Below the pieces are notes generated by a model, which worked only from the letters and a program-made list of their open reading frames with translations, was not told the origin of the DNA and ran no database searches. Below are positions 25,431 through 33,993 of a stretch of DNA of 64,000 nucleotides, in pieces. Positions within the stretch are counted from its first letter, which is position 1. Every line of letters starts with the position of its first letter. A program made the translations under genes and the position numbers. Source of the stretch: Parabacteroides sp. (GTDB taxonomy: Bacteria; Bacteroidota; Bacteroidia; Bacteroidales; Tannerellaceae); the NCBI GenBank assembly GCA_022775005.1, contig JALFJR010000061.1, positions 1 to 64,000 on the forward strand, in the 5' to 3' direction.

Positions 25431-27821
25431 TCAAGACTTTAAAGCTACTTTTCGTATTGCGTTGTAACTGCACTCGTCGATGCATAAGCCACAGAGCACA
25501 CACTTCTCGACCTCGATCTGGTGACGTGCATATGGCGTATAGGGAATGGCATCCGAAGGACAGGCCTTGGCGCACTTGGTACAGCCGACACACTCCTCCG
25601 TGATTTCCAACTTGACCATCTCTTTGCAGGTGCCTGTGCGACAGATACCCTTTACATGTTCTTCATATTCCTCCCGGAAGTATTTTAGCGTGGAGAGGAC
25701 AGGGTTGGGAGCGGTCTTACCCAAACCACATAAGGCCATCTGTTTGATGCTGATTGCCAACTCCTCCAATTTGTCAATATCCTCCATGGAACCTTTGCCG
25801 GTACAAAGCCGATCGAGTATGTCCAACATACGACGAATGCCGACCCGACAGAAGGTACACTTACCGCATGATTCTTGACAGGTGAATGAGAGGAAATAGC
25901 GGGCTACATCCACCATACAGCTACTCTCACTCAGCACTACCATACCGCCGGAACCCATGATAGCACCCATGCGGGTCAAGGCATCGAAGTCAACTGGAGC
26001 GTCGCACAGCTCTGCGGGGATACAACCGCCGGAAGGACCACCTGTCTGCACTGCTTTCAGCTTCTCGCCACCCTCGACGCCACCACCAATATCCTCGATG
26101 ATTTGGTTCAGCGTGGTACCCATCGGTACCTCGATCAATCCACCGTGGCAGACCTTTCCGGCCAAGGCGAAGACCTTTGTGCCGGGACTCTTCTCCGTAC
26201 CGATCGTGCGGTAGGCCTCCGCTCCATGACGGATGATATAGGATATTTGGCTCAATGTCTCGACGTTGTTGATCAGGGTCGGGCAGCCAAACAGTCCTTC
26301 GACAGCCGGATAAGGCGGACGTTGCCGGGGGAATCCACGCTGTCCCTCAATGGAGGCGATCAAGGCTGTCTCTTCGCCACACACAAAGGCTCCTGCTCCC
26401 TCAAAGATCGTAATGTCGAAAGAGAAGTCGCTGCCAAACAGGTTCTCGCCGAGCAAGCCTTTCTCCCGGCACAACTCGATCGCCTTGCGGGTACGGATGA
26501 CTGCTTGGGGATATTCCGCACGAATGTAAAAGATACCTTTCCGTGCGCCTACGGCATAACCGGCGATGATCATACCCTCGATGACACGCAACGGATAGGA
26601 CTCCAACAGGATGCGATCCATGAACGCACCGGGGTCACCCTCATCACCGTTGCAGATGACATATTTCTCCGCTTTGTCGGTAGCGGCTACCAAGCTCCAT
26701 TTCCGTCCGGTAGGGAAACCACCACCGCCACGTCCACGTAAGCCACTTTGCAAGATGGTGTCAATCACCGCTTGACGAGGCATCGTGGTGACTGCCTTCT
26801 CCAAGGCGGCAAAACCCTCATGGGCCATATACTCGTCGATGTCTAACGGCGAGATAATGCCGTAGCCTTCCGTGGAGATGCGCTTTTGGCGGGAGAGAAA
26901 AGTGTTGATCGTTCCGGTACGCTCCTGCTCCGATTTCCAGAGGATATTGTCCCAGGTCGTATCGGTATGGAACATATCCACCTGATTCAACAGGGCATTC
27001 TTCCAGCGACGCAAGCGATTGGCCGGCTTGAAGTGATGGAGCAGGATCTCCTTGATCTCCTCCGGCTTGACATTGGGATAGCGTTCGATCGAGCCATCCG
27101 GCAGTGCCACATCAATCAAGGGCACTTGATTGCAGGCCCCTACGCAAGAGACCGGTTTGATAGCCACCTTGATACCCAGTTCGTGGGAGGCATCGAGCAC
27201 TGCTTGATAAATCGCTGCCGTGCCACTTGCTTGGCAGCAGTTCTCCATGCCTAAACGAACCTCCCCGATTGGCGGTTCCTTAGCCTCATCAGCAGCCTGC
27301 GCCTCCTGCTCTTGCGCATACTGTTGAAACTCATCCAACACCTCTTTTACTCGCCCTGGTTGTACATGTCCGAAGATTTTCTCATCAATCTGTACTACCG
27401 GAGCCAAGGCGCAACAGCCTAAACAGGCAATCTTCTCGATGGAGTATTGCTGATCGGCTGTGGTGATAGTCTCTTCATCCATATTTAACTCCCGGCGGAA
27501 CGCATCATAGACATTGTTCGCCCCCTTCACATGACAAGCGGTGCCGGTACATACCTTAATAATATGTCGTCCATAGGGAATGTGCCGGAACTGGGCATAG
27601 AAGGTGGAGACACTGATCATTTGTGCCCGGTCGATTTCCGTCCGCTCATACACCCGTTGCAGGGCATCGGAGGGCAAATAGCTAAACTCCGCTTGCAGGG
27701 CCTGGAGCAGGGGAATGATCACCCGCCGACTACGGCCTACCCGATCAATGATCGCATCCACACGGGCGATCATCGCCTCCTTTGTCTGAAGTCCGTTCTG
27801 TTTACAATCTGCACAAGCCAT
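25431..27821 (-). CDS. NuoE-NuoF fusion NADH-oxidising flavoprotein
   Basis: A 796-residue multidomain protein. NuoE-like [2Fe-2S] thioredoxin fold (about 15-165, cysteines 91, 96, 133, 137); a second thioredoxin-like domain (about 188-270, NCCQ and SCVGACN); NuoF (about 300-690) with FMN loop GRGGGGFPTGRKWS, NAD loop GAGAFVCGEETALI and [4Fe-4S] site SCGKCTFCRVG with ALCGLG; and a C-terminal pair of [4Fe-4S] ferredoxin motifs CVGCTKCAKACP and CVLCGLCIDEC. The arrangement matches HydB/HndC subunits of NAD(P)-linked hydrogenases, but no hydrogenase is encoded here. It should oxidise NADH in the cytoplasm and feed the NuoG-like protein and then the membrane polyferredoxin. Confidence 0.9.
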   Translation of the reverse strand: MACADCKQNGLQTKEAMIARVDAIIDRVGRSRRVIIPLLQALQAEFSYLPSDALQRVYERTEIDRAQMISVSTFYAQFRHIPYGRHIIKVCTGTACHVKGANNVYDAFRRELNMDEETITTADQQYSIEKIACLGCCALAPVVQIDEKIFGHVQPGRVKEVLDEFQQYAQEQEAQAADEAKEPPIGEVRLGMENCCQASGTAAIYQAVLDASHELGIKVAIKPVSCVGACNQVPLIDVALPDGSIERYPNVKPEEIKEILLHHFKPANRLRRWKNALLNQVDMFHTDTTWDNILWKSEQERTGTINTFLSRQKRISTEGYGIISPLDIDEYMAHEGFAALEKAVTTMPRQAVIDTILQSGLRGRGGGGFPTGRKWSLVAATDKAEKYVICNGDEGDPGAFMDRILLESYPLRVIEGMIIAGYAVGARKGIFYIRAEYPQAVIRTRKAIELCREKGLLGENLFGSDFSFDITIFEGAGAFVCGEETALIASIEGQRGFPRQRPPYPAVEGLFGCPTLINNVETLSQISYIIRHGAEAYRTIGTEKSPGTKVFALAGKVCHGGLIEVPMGTTLNQIIEDIGGGVEGGEKLKAVQTGGPSGGCIPAELCDAPVDFDALTRMGAIMGSGGMVVLSESSCMVDVARYFLSFTCQESCGKCTFCRVGIRRMLDILDRLCTGKGSMEDIDKLEELAISIKQMALCGLGKTAPNPVLSTLKYFREEYEEHVKGICRTGTCKEMVKLEITEECVGCTKCAKACPSDAIPYTPYARHQIEVEKCVLCGLCIDECSYNAIRKVALKS

Positions 27822-27822
27822 A

Positions 27823-29631
27823 TCACTTCGCTGCTACACAATAAATACTCTCTTCTGTTCGCACCACGATCTTGCCATCTGTGAAAGCCGGGGTCGCCAA
27901 CGTACGCTCTCCAGTCTCAAAGGAGTTGATCAATGTAAAGGCATCATCCGTAGAGAAAATGAACAGTTTACCATTGTTGCTGAAGAGGTAGAGTTTGCCC
28001 TCTACGATCATCGGGGAGGAGTAGAATTCCTCGTTCAGCTCATGTTCCTTTACCAATGCACCACTTTTAGCATCGTAAGAGGCCAAGACACCATAGCTGG
28101 TTGCCAAATAGAGATGCTTCTTGGTCGCTACCGGGCTGGAAACCTCTGGCAGGTATTCCGTGCTTTCCCACAACACCTGTCCATCTGTGCCGTTGATGGC
28201 TACTAACTTGGCATATTCGTTCGCTCCATAGATCACGCCATCTGCGCTGGCCGGGCAGGAGCAGACCTCTCCGCCCATGCAATCCACCTGCCAGAGCTGC
28301 TCGCCGGAGGTAGGGTCGTAAGCCGTCATCTGAGGATTGCCCATCAAGACTAACTGTGGTTTCTGATTGACATAGGCAATAATGGGGGAGCTCCAGCAAA
28401 TCTTGCCCGTACGTTTCTTCACCCATCGGGTATTGCCGGTCGCTACATCCAAGGCAAAGAGTTGCGGATCTTTGTTGTTGTCATATTGCACATAGAGCGT
28501 GTTGCCATAGATCAACAGTGAGGAGACAAAACCATAATGGTTGTCGGGCACACCTAAGTTTTTCGCCCATACTCGTTTGCCCTCCATATCGGCACAGAGC
28601 AGGTCTCCCGTAGCGAAGATGGCACACACATGCTTGCCATCGGTGGCTACGGATGAGGAGGCCAAGCCGGTATCTTCGGTGACTGCTGGCGGTGTAGCTG
28701 GTGAGCCGGGAATGTTGGTTGCCTGCATACTCCAGAGCTGTTCACCGGAGGTGAGGTCATAGCAGAACAGCTCGCGGGCCTCTTTGTCTCCACCCGTGAA
28801 GAAAACCCGGTTGCCATTGATGACGGGAGAGTTATGCCCTGCACGAGGAATCGGTTTCTTCCAAAGGATATTGCTGCCACCCGCTAAGTCCCATTGGGTG
28901 GGTATCCCTTTGGCGGAGGAGATACCGTTGGATTGGTTGCCTCGGAAGGCGTTAGAGGTGACCTTGGAGACGGCGGGTTGAGGAACTTCAGCTATGGCTG
29001 GTGTTTCAGTGGTGACCGATGTTTCTGTAACTTCTGTCGGTGTATTTCCGTTGGTCTCAGTAGCGGCTGGTTGCGGTTCAGCCATTGCCTCTGTCGTTGC
29101 TGTCTCTTCTACCGGGACTGCCTCTCCACTATCAGCTATGAGCGTCTCTTCTGTCTCCTCCTTATTCTCTGAGGATTTCAAAAGCGGGGAAGAGAGAAAG
29201 ACAAACAACAGGGCAACTGCTACCAATCCCAAGGTGCCCCAGGTGAGGTAACGACGGGATTTGGATTTCAGCATCCACTCGTCAATCGGATCGATCTCCT
29301 TGTCGGGGATGTGCATCTCTCCCTTGAAATAGAAACGGAGCGAGAGGACGAAGATTAGCACCATGCCCAAGAGGATATAGACCCCGCTCTTCAGGTGATC
29401 TTCCTGGATGAAGTAGGCACGGCGTGCCAACAGATCCAGCTGGCGAATCTGCTCCTGCAACACCGGATTATCCGCATTGGTGTCGTTGAGCTCCTTCAAG
29501 GTCTCGATCACCTCGGTTTGCAACGGGGTGATGCCCCTGACTTGGAAATAGTTGGTGATCAGCATCACCGACAATGTGATGATAAACACGGCTGTCACCG
29601 CAGCGATGTTCCGATAAATATCCTTATTCAT
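27823..29631 (-). CDS. Membrane-anchored PQQ-like beta-propeller protein
   Basis: A 602-residue protein. Membrane segments lie near residues 11-28, 81-100 and 136-153, followed by a Thr/Glu/Pro-rich linker (about 155-235) and a C-terminal PQQ-like propeller with blades such as CYDLTSGEQLWSMQA, ALDVATGNTRWVKKR and AINGTDGQVLWESTE. The propeller would face the periplasm. The start overlaps the end of the NapH-like polyferredoxin gene by 4 bp, so the two products are probably made in step and may form one complex. Confidence 0.83.
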   Translation of the reverse strand: MNKDIYRNIAAVTAVFIITLSVMLITNYFQVRGITPLQTEVIETLKELNDTNADNPVLQEQIRQLDLLARRAYFIQEDHLKSGVYILLGMVLIFVLSLRFYFKGEMHIPDKEIDPIDEWMLKSKSRRYLTWGTLGLVAVALLFVFLSSPLLKSSENKEETEETLIADSGEAVPVEETATTEAMAEPQPAATETNGNTPTEVTETSVTTETPAIAEVPQPAVSKVTSNAFRGNQSNGISSAKGIPTQWDLAGGSNILWKKPIPRAGHNSPVINGNRVFFTGGDKEARELFCYDLTSGEQLWSMQATNIPGSPATPPAVTEDTGLASSSVATDGKHVCAIFATGDLLCADMEGKRVWAKNLGVPDNHYGFVSSLLIYGNTLYVQYDNNKDPQLFALDVATGNTRWVKKRTGKICWSSPIIAYVNQKPQLVLMGNPQMTAYDPTSGEQLWQVDCMGGEVCSCPASADGVIYGANEYAKLVAINGTDGQVLWESTEYLPEVSSPVATKKHLYLATSYGVLASYDAKSGALVKEHELNEEFYSSPMIVEGKLYLFSNNGKLFIFSTDDAFTLINSFETGERTLATPAFTDGKIVVRTEESIYCVAAK

Positions 29632-30920
29632 GATTCAGATGGTTTATGCGATTCATTCATTTGTTTATTCTGCGGACAATAGTTGAAGCACTGTCCACAG
29701 GCCACGCAATTAGCATGGTTGATCTCATACTGTTTACGGCTACGTTTCACCGAGAGACGGATCAACGCCAATCCAATCACTAAGCCCATTAGGGCACCAG
29801 CTATCGTACACCAGAAACGATACTCTGTTACCTTGGCCTCATAGAGGGCGGTGATCTCTTCTACGGATCGGCCTTGCCCGTAGAAAGCCTCCAACTCCAA
29901 GGAGAGTTCCTCCTCCGGCTGCGCCTCGTGCTGGATCACCTGGTCGTAGAGACGTACATCCTTGTGTGCTCGGCTCAAGTTCGGACTGGCCATACGCATC
30001 AACAGGGCACCCGCTATGATCATGACGGGTAGCACGACGAAGTAGGCCAACAGGCGACGTACACCGGCGCTGCGGCTCTCCTTCAGCTTGTTGGCGTAAG
30101 GCGGACGGATGGCATCCACCGGGCAGGAGTTGTGACACAGCTCACAGTTAATGCAGCTCTTGCGGGTCAACTTGATCTTCCAGATGGAGACGGATGAGAA
30201 GAGGCTCAACAGCGCCCCGTAGGGACAGAGGAAGCGACAGAAGGGACGACCGGTAAAGATCGACATGACCAGCAAAAGCGCACCAAACAGGATGAGTCCC
30301 ATATCGCCGCCTAACCGGAAGATGCCGATGAAGGGATCGAACTGGCAGATGATGAACTGGCTACGGGTCACCGCATAGAGCACGGCGAAGATGAGGTAGA
30401 GCCACGGGATCACCTTCAAGGCGGCAGTGATAGCCTCAGAGATGCGGTAGTTTTTCACGTTGACCAACTCTTGCAAAGCACCGAAGGGACAGACTCCCGC
30501 ACAGAATACCCGCCCGAACAGGAAGGCAAAGAGAATGGGCAACAGGAAAAAGAGCAGCACCGTCAGCGGCAGATGGTAGCTGTCATCCACCAACGCCAAG
30601 GCGATGTTTTGGATAGAGCCGATGCTACAGACGCAGCCCTCTCGGAAGAAACCGAAGTAGCCCACGGAGATCAGCGACACCCAGAAGATGGGGCCGCGGG
30701 TGTGTCTCTTGTAGAGCGCCCATGTGACAATGCCCATCAGCGCGACCAACAACAGCAGGTCAAGGATGACCCACAACGTCTCGTTGGGCACCGCATACTG
30801 CAGGTCGGGATATTGGTAGCCCGATTCAAAGTCGGGTTTCGGGAAGCGGTTCTGTGCTTGGGCGATCCCCCAACACCCCACCAAAGCCGCTATCGTCTTT
30901 AATTTTCTCATGCGATTCAC
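29628..30920 (-). CDS. NapH/NosR-like membrane polyferredoxin
   Basis: A 430-residue protein with a cleavable-looking N-terminal signal (to about residue 22) and about six membrane segments. It carries two cytoplasmic-type CxxxCP motifs (CAGVCPFGALQ at 140, CRFLCPYGALL at 228) and two [4Fe-4S] motifs (CINCELCHNSCP at 256-267 and CVACGQCFNYCP at 405-416). An extra CVCSIGS at 96-102 sits beside a membrane segment. NapH and NosR relatives carry electrons between the quinone pool or cytoplasmic donors and periplasmic Fe-S proteins. Its stop/start overlap with the twin-arginine ferredoxin gene mirrors the napGH pair. Confidence 0.87.
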   Translation of the reverse strand: MNRMRKLKTIAALVGCWGIAQAQNRFPKPDFESGYQYPDLQYAVPNETLWVILDLLLLVALMGIVTWALYKRHTRGPIFWVSLISVGYFGFFREGCVCSIGSIQNIALALVDDSYHLPLTVLLFFLLPILFAFLFGRVFCAGVCPFGALQELVNVKNYRISEAITAALKVIPWLYLIFAVLYAVTRSQFIICQFDPFIGIFRLGGDMGLILFGALLLVMSIFTGRPFCRFLCPYGALLSLFSSVSIWKIKLTRKSCINCELCHNSCPVDAIRPPYANKLKESRSAGVRRLLAYFVVLPVMIIAGALLMRMASPNLSRAHKDVRLYDQVIQHEAQPEEELSLELEAFYGQGRSVEEITALYEAKVTEYRFWCTIAGALMGLVIGLALIRLSVKRSRKQYEINHANCVACGQCFNYCPQNKQMNESHKPSES

Positions 30921-31492
30921 TCCTTTAATTTATAGGCCGTAGCGTAGGGCACTCTGGTGATAGCGCCTGACGGACAGACCGTAGATATTTTACACTCGTT
31001 GCAATTCAGGCAGAGATCCTGTTTGATCTGCAGATAGAGCGAGCCGTTGCCAAACGAGCTACAGCCCTTCACGCATTTGCCACAGCCGTTGCAGAGCTCC
31101 TCGTCGATCATGTACTCGAAGTAGGGATCCTCCACGAACTTCCGTTGGATTGCCCCCGTAGGGCACATCAGGTTCTCTGCCGCCGTGTTCAGCTCCTTGA
31201 CATTGGTGCGATAGTAGCCGCCACACAGGTCACAGTAGCCACAGACCCGGTGGGCATGAATACATTTCACGGCGGATACTGGCAGCACGCAGTGGGTCTC
31301 ACAGCGGCCACATTGGGTGCAGACCGTCGGGTCGATTTGCCAAAAGAGGTCTTCCTCCTTGCCGCCCAACTTAGGTGCCAAGCCTCCGGCTACCGCCAGG
31401 ATAGAGCCTCCGGCCACCACCGATCCGCACAGCTTGAAGAACTCCCGGCGACGGATCGGACTATGCTTTGGTTGATTATGCTTTTCTTCCAT
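30917..31492 (-). CDS. Twin-arginine 4Fe-4S ferredoxin (NapG-like)
   Basis: A 191-residue protein. A twin-arginine signal RRREFFK (14-20) leads into a hydrophobic segment CGSVVAGGSILAVAGG. Seventeen cysteines follow in ferredoxin-like sets: CTQCGRCETHC (58-68), an unusual CGYCDLCGG (84-92), CNGCGKCVKGC (134-144) and CLNCNECKISTVCP (161-174). Three or four [4Fe-4S] clusters are plausible. It should be exported folded and accept electrons from the NapH-like protein. The segment after the arginines is nearly identical to that of the neighbouring NHL-type propeller, implying shared targeting. Confidence 0.85.
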   Translation of the reverse strand: MEEKHNQPKHSPIRRREFFKLCGSVVAGGSILAVAGGLAPKLGGKEEDLFWQIDPTVCTQCGRCETHCVLPVSAVKCIHAHRVCGYCDLCGGYYRTNVKELNTAAENLMCPTGAIQRKFVEDPYFEYMIDEELCNGCGKCVKGCSSFGNGSLYLQIKQDLCLNCNECKISTVCPSGAITRVPYATAYKLKE

Positions 31493-31502
31493 AGCCTTAT
31501 AT

Positions 31503-32549
31503 TTAGATGGTTAGTCCCTCTTTCAGCGGACAGGGGATGCCGCAGGTTGCGCAAGCGGTCTCTCCGGCCAGCTCCTTTTTATATTGGAAAAGGGAGAGCG
31601 AGGCCTTTCCAGCCACCACCAGTTTGTCTTCCCATACCCGCACCTCGTAGGCATTGTGCCCGCCTCCCAAGGCCTTCTCGTCCAGCAAGACACTGCGGAA
31701 CTGGCCCTGCTTGTCGTAGCAGCTGACACGGGGTATGCCCTTCTCGGAAGTGAGTAGCTCGCCTGTGGCGGTCGAGGTGAGATAGACCGGGTTGCAACAG
31801 CCACTGAAATGGCCCTCCGCACCGCCGCCCTTGCCAAAGGAGGCGATAAACTCCCCATCAGGCGTGTAACTCTCTACCAAATGTCGTCCAGGATTGGAGC
31901 AGTAGATCACGCCATCCAACTCTGTGATGCCAAACGAGTAGCTGGGCACAATGAAACCAGAGGGACTGTCAATGAACTTCAAGAAGCCGCCCCCTTCGGT
32001 GTAGAGATGGATATTCTTATGGGCTGCATCGGTCACGAACACCTTGCCTTGCGCCACAGCCAAGGAGCAATAGTCAGCCTCCTCGTCACACGCCTCCCAG
32101 TCGGTCAGCAGCTCGCCTTGCAGGTTATACACCTCGATCCGAGCGGGGAAAAGCAGGTAGATGCGGTCTGCAGCTACGGTCAAGTCACGCACGGAGCTAC
32201 CCACCGAGAAGTTATCCACCAAGTTGCCCGTGGGTTCATAGATATCTATGTTGTTGGGGGTAGCCACATAGAGCCGCCCTTGATACAGGTCGAAGGCCTC
32301 GATCTCGCCAGATGCCTGGAATGCCGACACCTTCCGATAGGGAGAGACGAAAGGCTTTCCAGTCGCACGCCGTTCAGCCGCCTGTGTCCGTTCCACATCG
32401 TAGAACAGGGCATCTGGACGGGTGAACATCTTCCACAGCAGGTTGCCTGTTACCCCTAAGATGCTTCCTCCAGCCAGCACAGAGCCGCAGATGCGCAGGA
32501 AGTGCTTGCGGGAGATTTTCTTTTCCATTGCATGTTTCGATTCCATCAT
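31503..32549 (-). CDS. NHL-type beta-propeller with Tat-like N-terminus and C-terminal cysteine motif
   Basis: A 348-residue protein with a Tat-like N-terminus (ISRKHFLRICGSVLAGG, from about residue 12) and a six-bladed NHL/6-bladed-propeller body (IEAFDLYQGRLYVATPN, RIEVYNLQGELLTDW, SYTPDGEFIASFGKGGG). The tail CATCGIPCP has cysteines at 333, 336 and 340 that could bind metal or a cluster. The start at ATG 32549 is chosen because the upstream in-frame TTG overlaps the previous gene and lies ahead of the targeting signal. It is encoded between a PQQ-like propeller and the Tat ferredoxin. It may be the periplasmic partner of that ferredoxin (inference). Confidence 0.8.
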   Translation of the reverse strand: MMESKHAMEKKISRKHFLRICGSVLAGGSILGVTGNLLWKMFTRPDALFYDVERTQAAERRATGKPFVSPYRKVSAFQASGEIEAFDLYQGRLYVATPNNIDIYEPTGNLVDNFSVGSSVRDLTVAADRIYLLFPARIEVYNLQGELLTDWEACDEEADYCSLAVAQGKVFVTDAAHKNIHLYTEGGGFLKFIDSPSGFIVPSYSFGITELDGVIYCSNPGRHLVESYTPDGEFIASFGKGGGAEGHFSGCCNPVYLTSTATGELLTSEKGIPRVSCYDKQGQFRSVLLDEKALGGGHNAYEVRVWEDKLVVAGKASLSLFQYKKELAGETACATCGIPCPLKEGLTI

Positions 32550-32574
32550 GTATGTTTTTTCTTTTCTTGATTCA

Positions 32575-33993
32575 TTAGACAATTCGTAAGCATTTTACGG
32601 TGTGGGCATCGCGCAACACCAAATAGCCATCGGCGTAGGCCATCGGTCCCCAGGCATCCACGCCCTCCATGATGCGCTGTTGTTTCAACAGCTTCATCGA
32701 CTTGGCTTCAATGGCATAGACATAGAGCTCGCCATCCTCCTTGAAGACAAACAGTTTTTGGTTGATCACCAAATAGGGACCTAAGCCAAAGCGCTCCTCA
32801 CCGGAGGAGGTCCAGATTGGGTTATGTAGGTCGTTGGGAGAGAAGCAGACCAATCGGCTACGCAAACCACCGCCATCTTTGGGCATGACACTGATAATCA
32901 TGTTGTTGAATAGGATAGGGGTCTGTTGCTCGCTGGAGAGTCCTTTATCTGCTTTATATTGGTCAAGCAATTTCGTGCTCCAGTTAGAGCCATTGTGATC
33001 TACTTGCAACAGGGCTCCTCCCGTACCGTAGCCAGCCACCAAGAAGATCTGGTTGTTGGATAGACGCAGCGGAGAGGGGGCGATGACGGAGGGTTGCCAT
33101 TGCTTGGTGTGCCAAAGCAGCGTACCTACATCGTCCTTCTCGGCTGAAATGCCACAGACACCGCCTATTCCCGCATAAACAAAGGTGCGTTTGCCCCCAA
33201 GGGTCATCGGCATCACGGAGGAGTGAGACATCTTGTAGCCTACGCTGTTGGGCGTTTGCCAGAGCAGCTCGCCCGTCTCAAGATCGACACCGGCTAACAG
33301 GGTCTCCTCGCCGGCAGGAGCCAGAATCAACTGTCCATTCTCCACGCAGGGACATTGACCAGTGTACCAAAAGGGGACCTCTGTGCTGAATTGCTTGTGC
33401 ATATCCAAACCCCATTTCATCTCACCGGTCACTGGATCACAGCACATCACATGGCCTTGTGGGCCAACGGTGACCACATAGTCCTCACCCACCACGGGAA
33501 TGGTGCGGGAGAAACCGTGATTGCGCTTCATCGGCACCCGATACCAACGTCGCCACAGCTCTTGGCCAGTAGCCAAGGAGAAGCAGCGTAGTGCGTCCGA
33601 GCTCAAGCCCTCATCGTAGTCGAGCACATAGACACGCCCTTTGTAGATGACCGGAGCAGCATGTCCCTCACCGGTATCAAAACTCCACAGTATCGGATAT
33701 GCTTCAGAAGAGGTTTGGATCGCCTCTGCAGTCTCCACGATGTTCGTGTGGGTCGCTCCGCGGAAGTTGGGCCAGGCTCCGCTCAAGTCGGCGGGTACCT
33801 CGTCACTGTATTTCATGAAATACTCCCCAATCACCACATCATCGGCCTTGCGTGCCAAACCCTCCGGGCGGTTATCTGCTCCCGGATTCTGAAGTGTCAG
33901 CGTTCGGGGGACATACAGATGCCACCCGATGAGCACAGCCGCATAGAAGCAGGCCGTGGCAATAGTGATACTGATTGTCTTACGCTTGTTCAT
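32575..33993 (-). CDS. Signal-anchored PQQ-like beta-propeller protein
   Basis: A 472-residue protein with an N-terminal membrane anchor (about 7-25) and a PQQ-like propeller in the periplasm (SLATGQELWRRWYRV, DPVTGEMKWGLDMH, DLETGELLWQTPNSV). Paired cysteines occur in MCCDPVTG and CPCVENG, but no known quinoprotein signature is complete. Its start overlaps the terpene cyclase gene end by 4 bp, which ties the propeller group directly to the isoprenoid genes. Confidence 0.83.
   Translation of the reverse strand: MNKRKTISITIATACFYAAVLIGWHLYVPRTLTLQNPGADNRPEGLARKADDVVIGEYFMKYSDEVPADLSGAWPNFRGATHTNIVETAEAIQTSSEAYPILWSFDTGEGHAAPVIYKGRVYVLDYDEGLSSDALRCFSLATGQELWRRWYRVPMKRNHGFSRTIPVVGEDYVVTVGPQGHVMCCDPVTGEMKWGLDMHKQFSTEVPFWYTGQCPCVENGQLILAPAGEETLLAGVDLETGELLWQTPNSVGYKMSHSSVMPMTLGGKRTFVYAGIGGVCGISAEKDDVGTLLWHTKQWQPSVIAPSPLRLSNNQIFLVAGYGTGGALLQVDHNGSNWSTKLLDQYKADKGLSSEQQTPILFNNMIISVMPKDGGGLRSRLVCFSPNDLHNPIWTSSGEERFGLGPYLVINQKLFVFKEDGELYVYAIEAKSMKLLKQQRIMEGVDAWGPMAYADGYLVLRDAHTVKCLRIV

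Noticed and set aside
24462..27821. NAD-linked [FeFe] hydrogenase
   Set aside because: The NuoEF fusion has the right architecture, but no H-cluster domain or maturase is encoded in the window.
16829..33993. PQQ-dependent alcohol dehydrogenases
   Set aside because: Blade motifs are present, but no complete quinoprotein active site or PQQ biosynthesis genes are seen.
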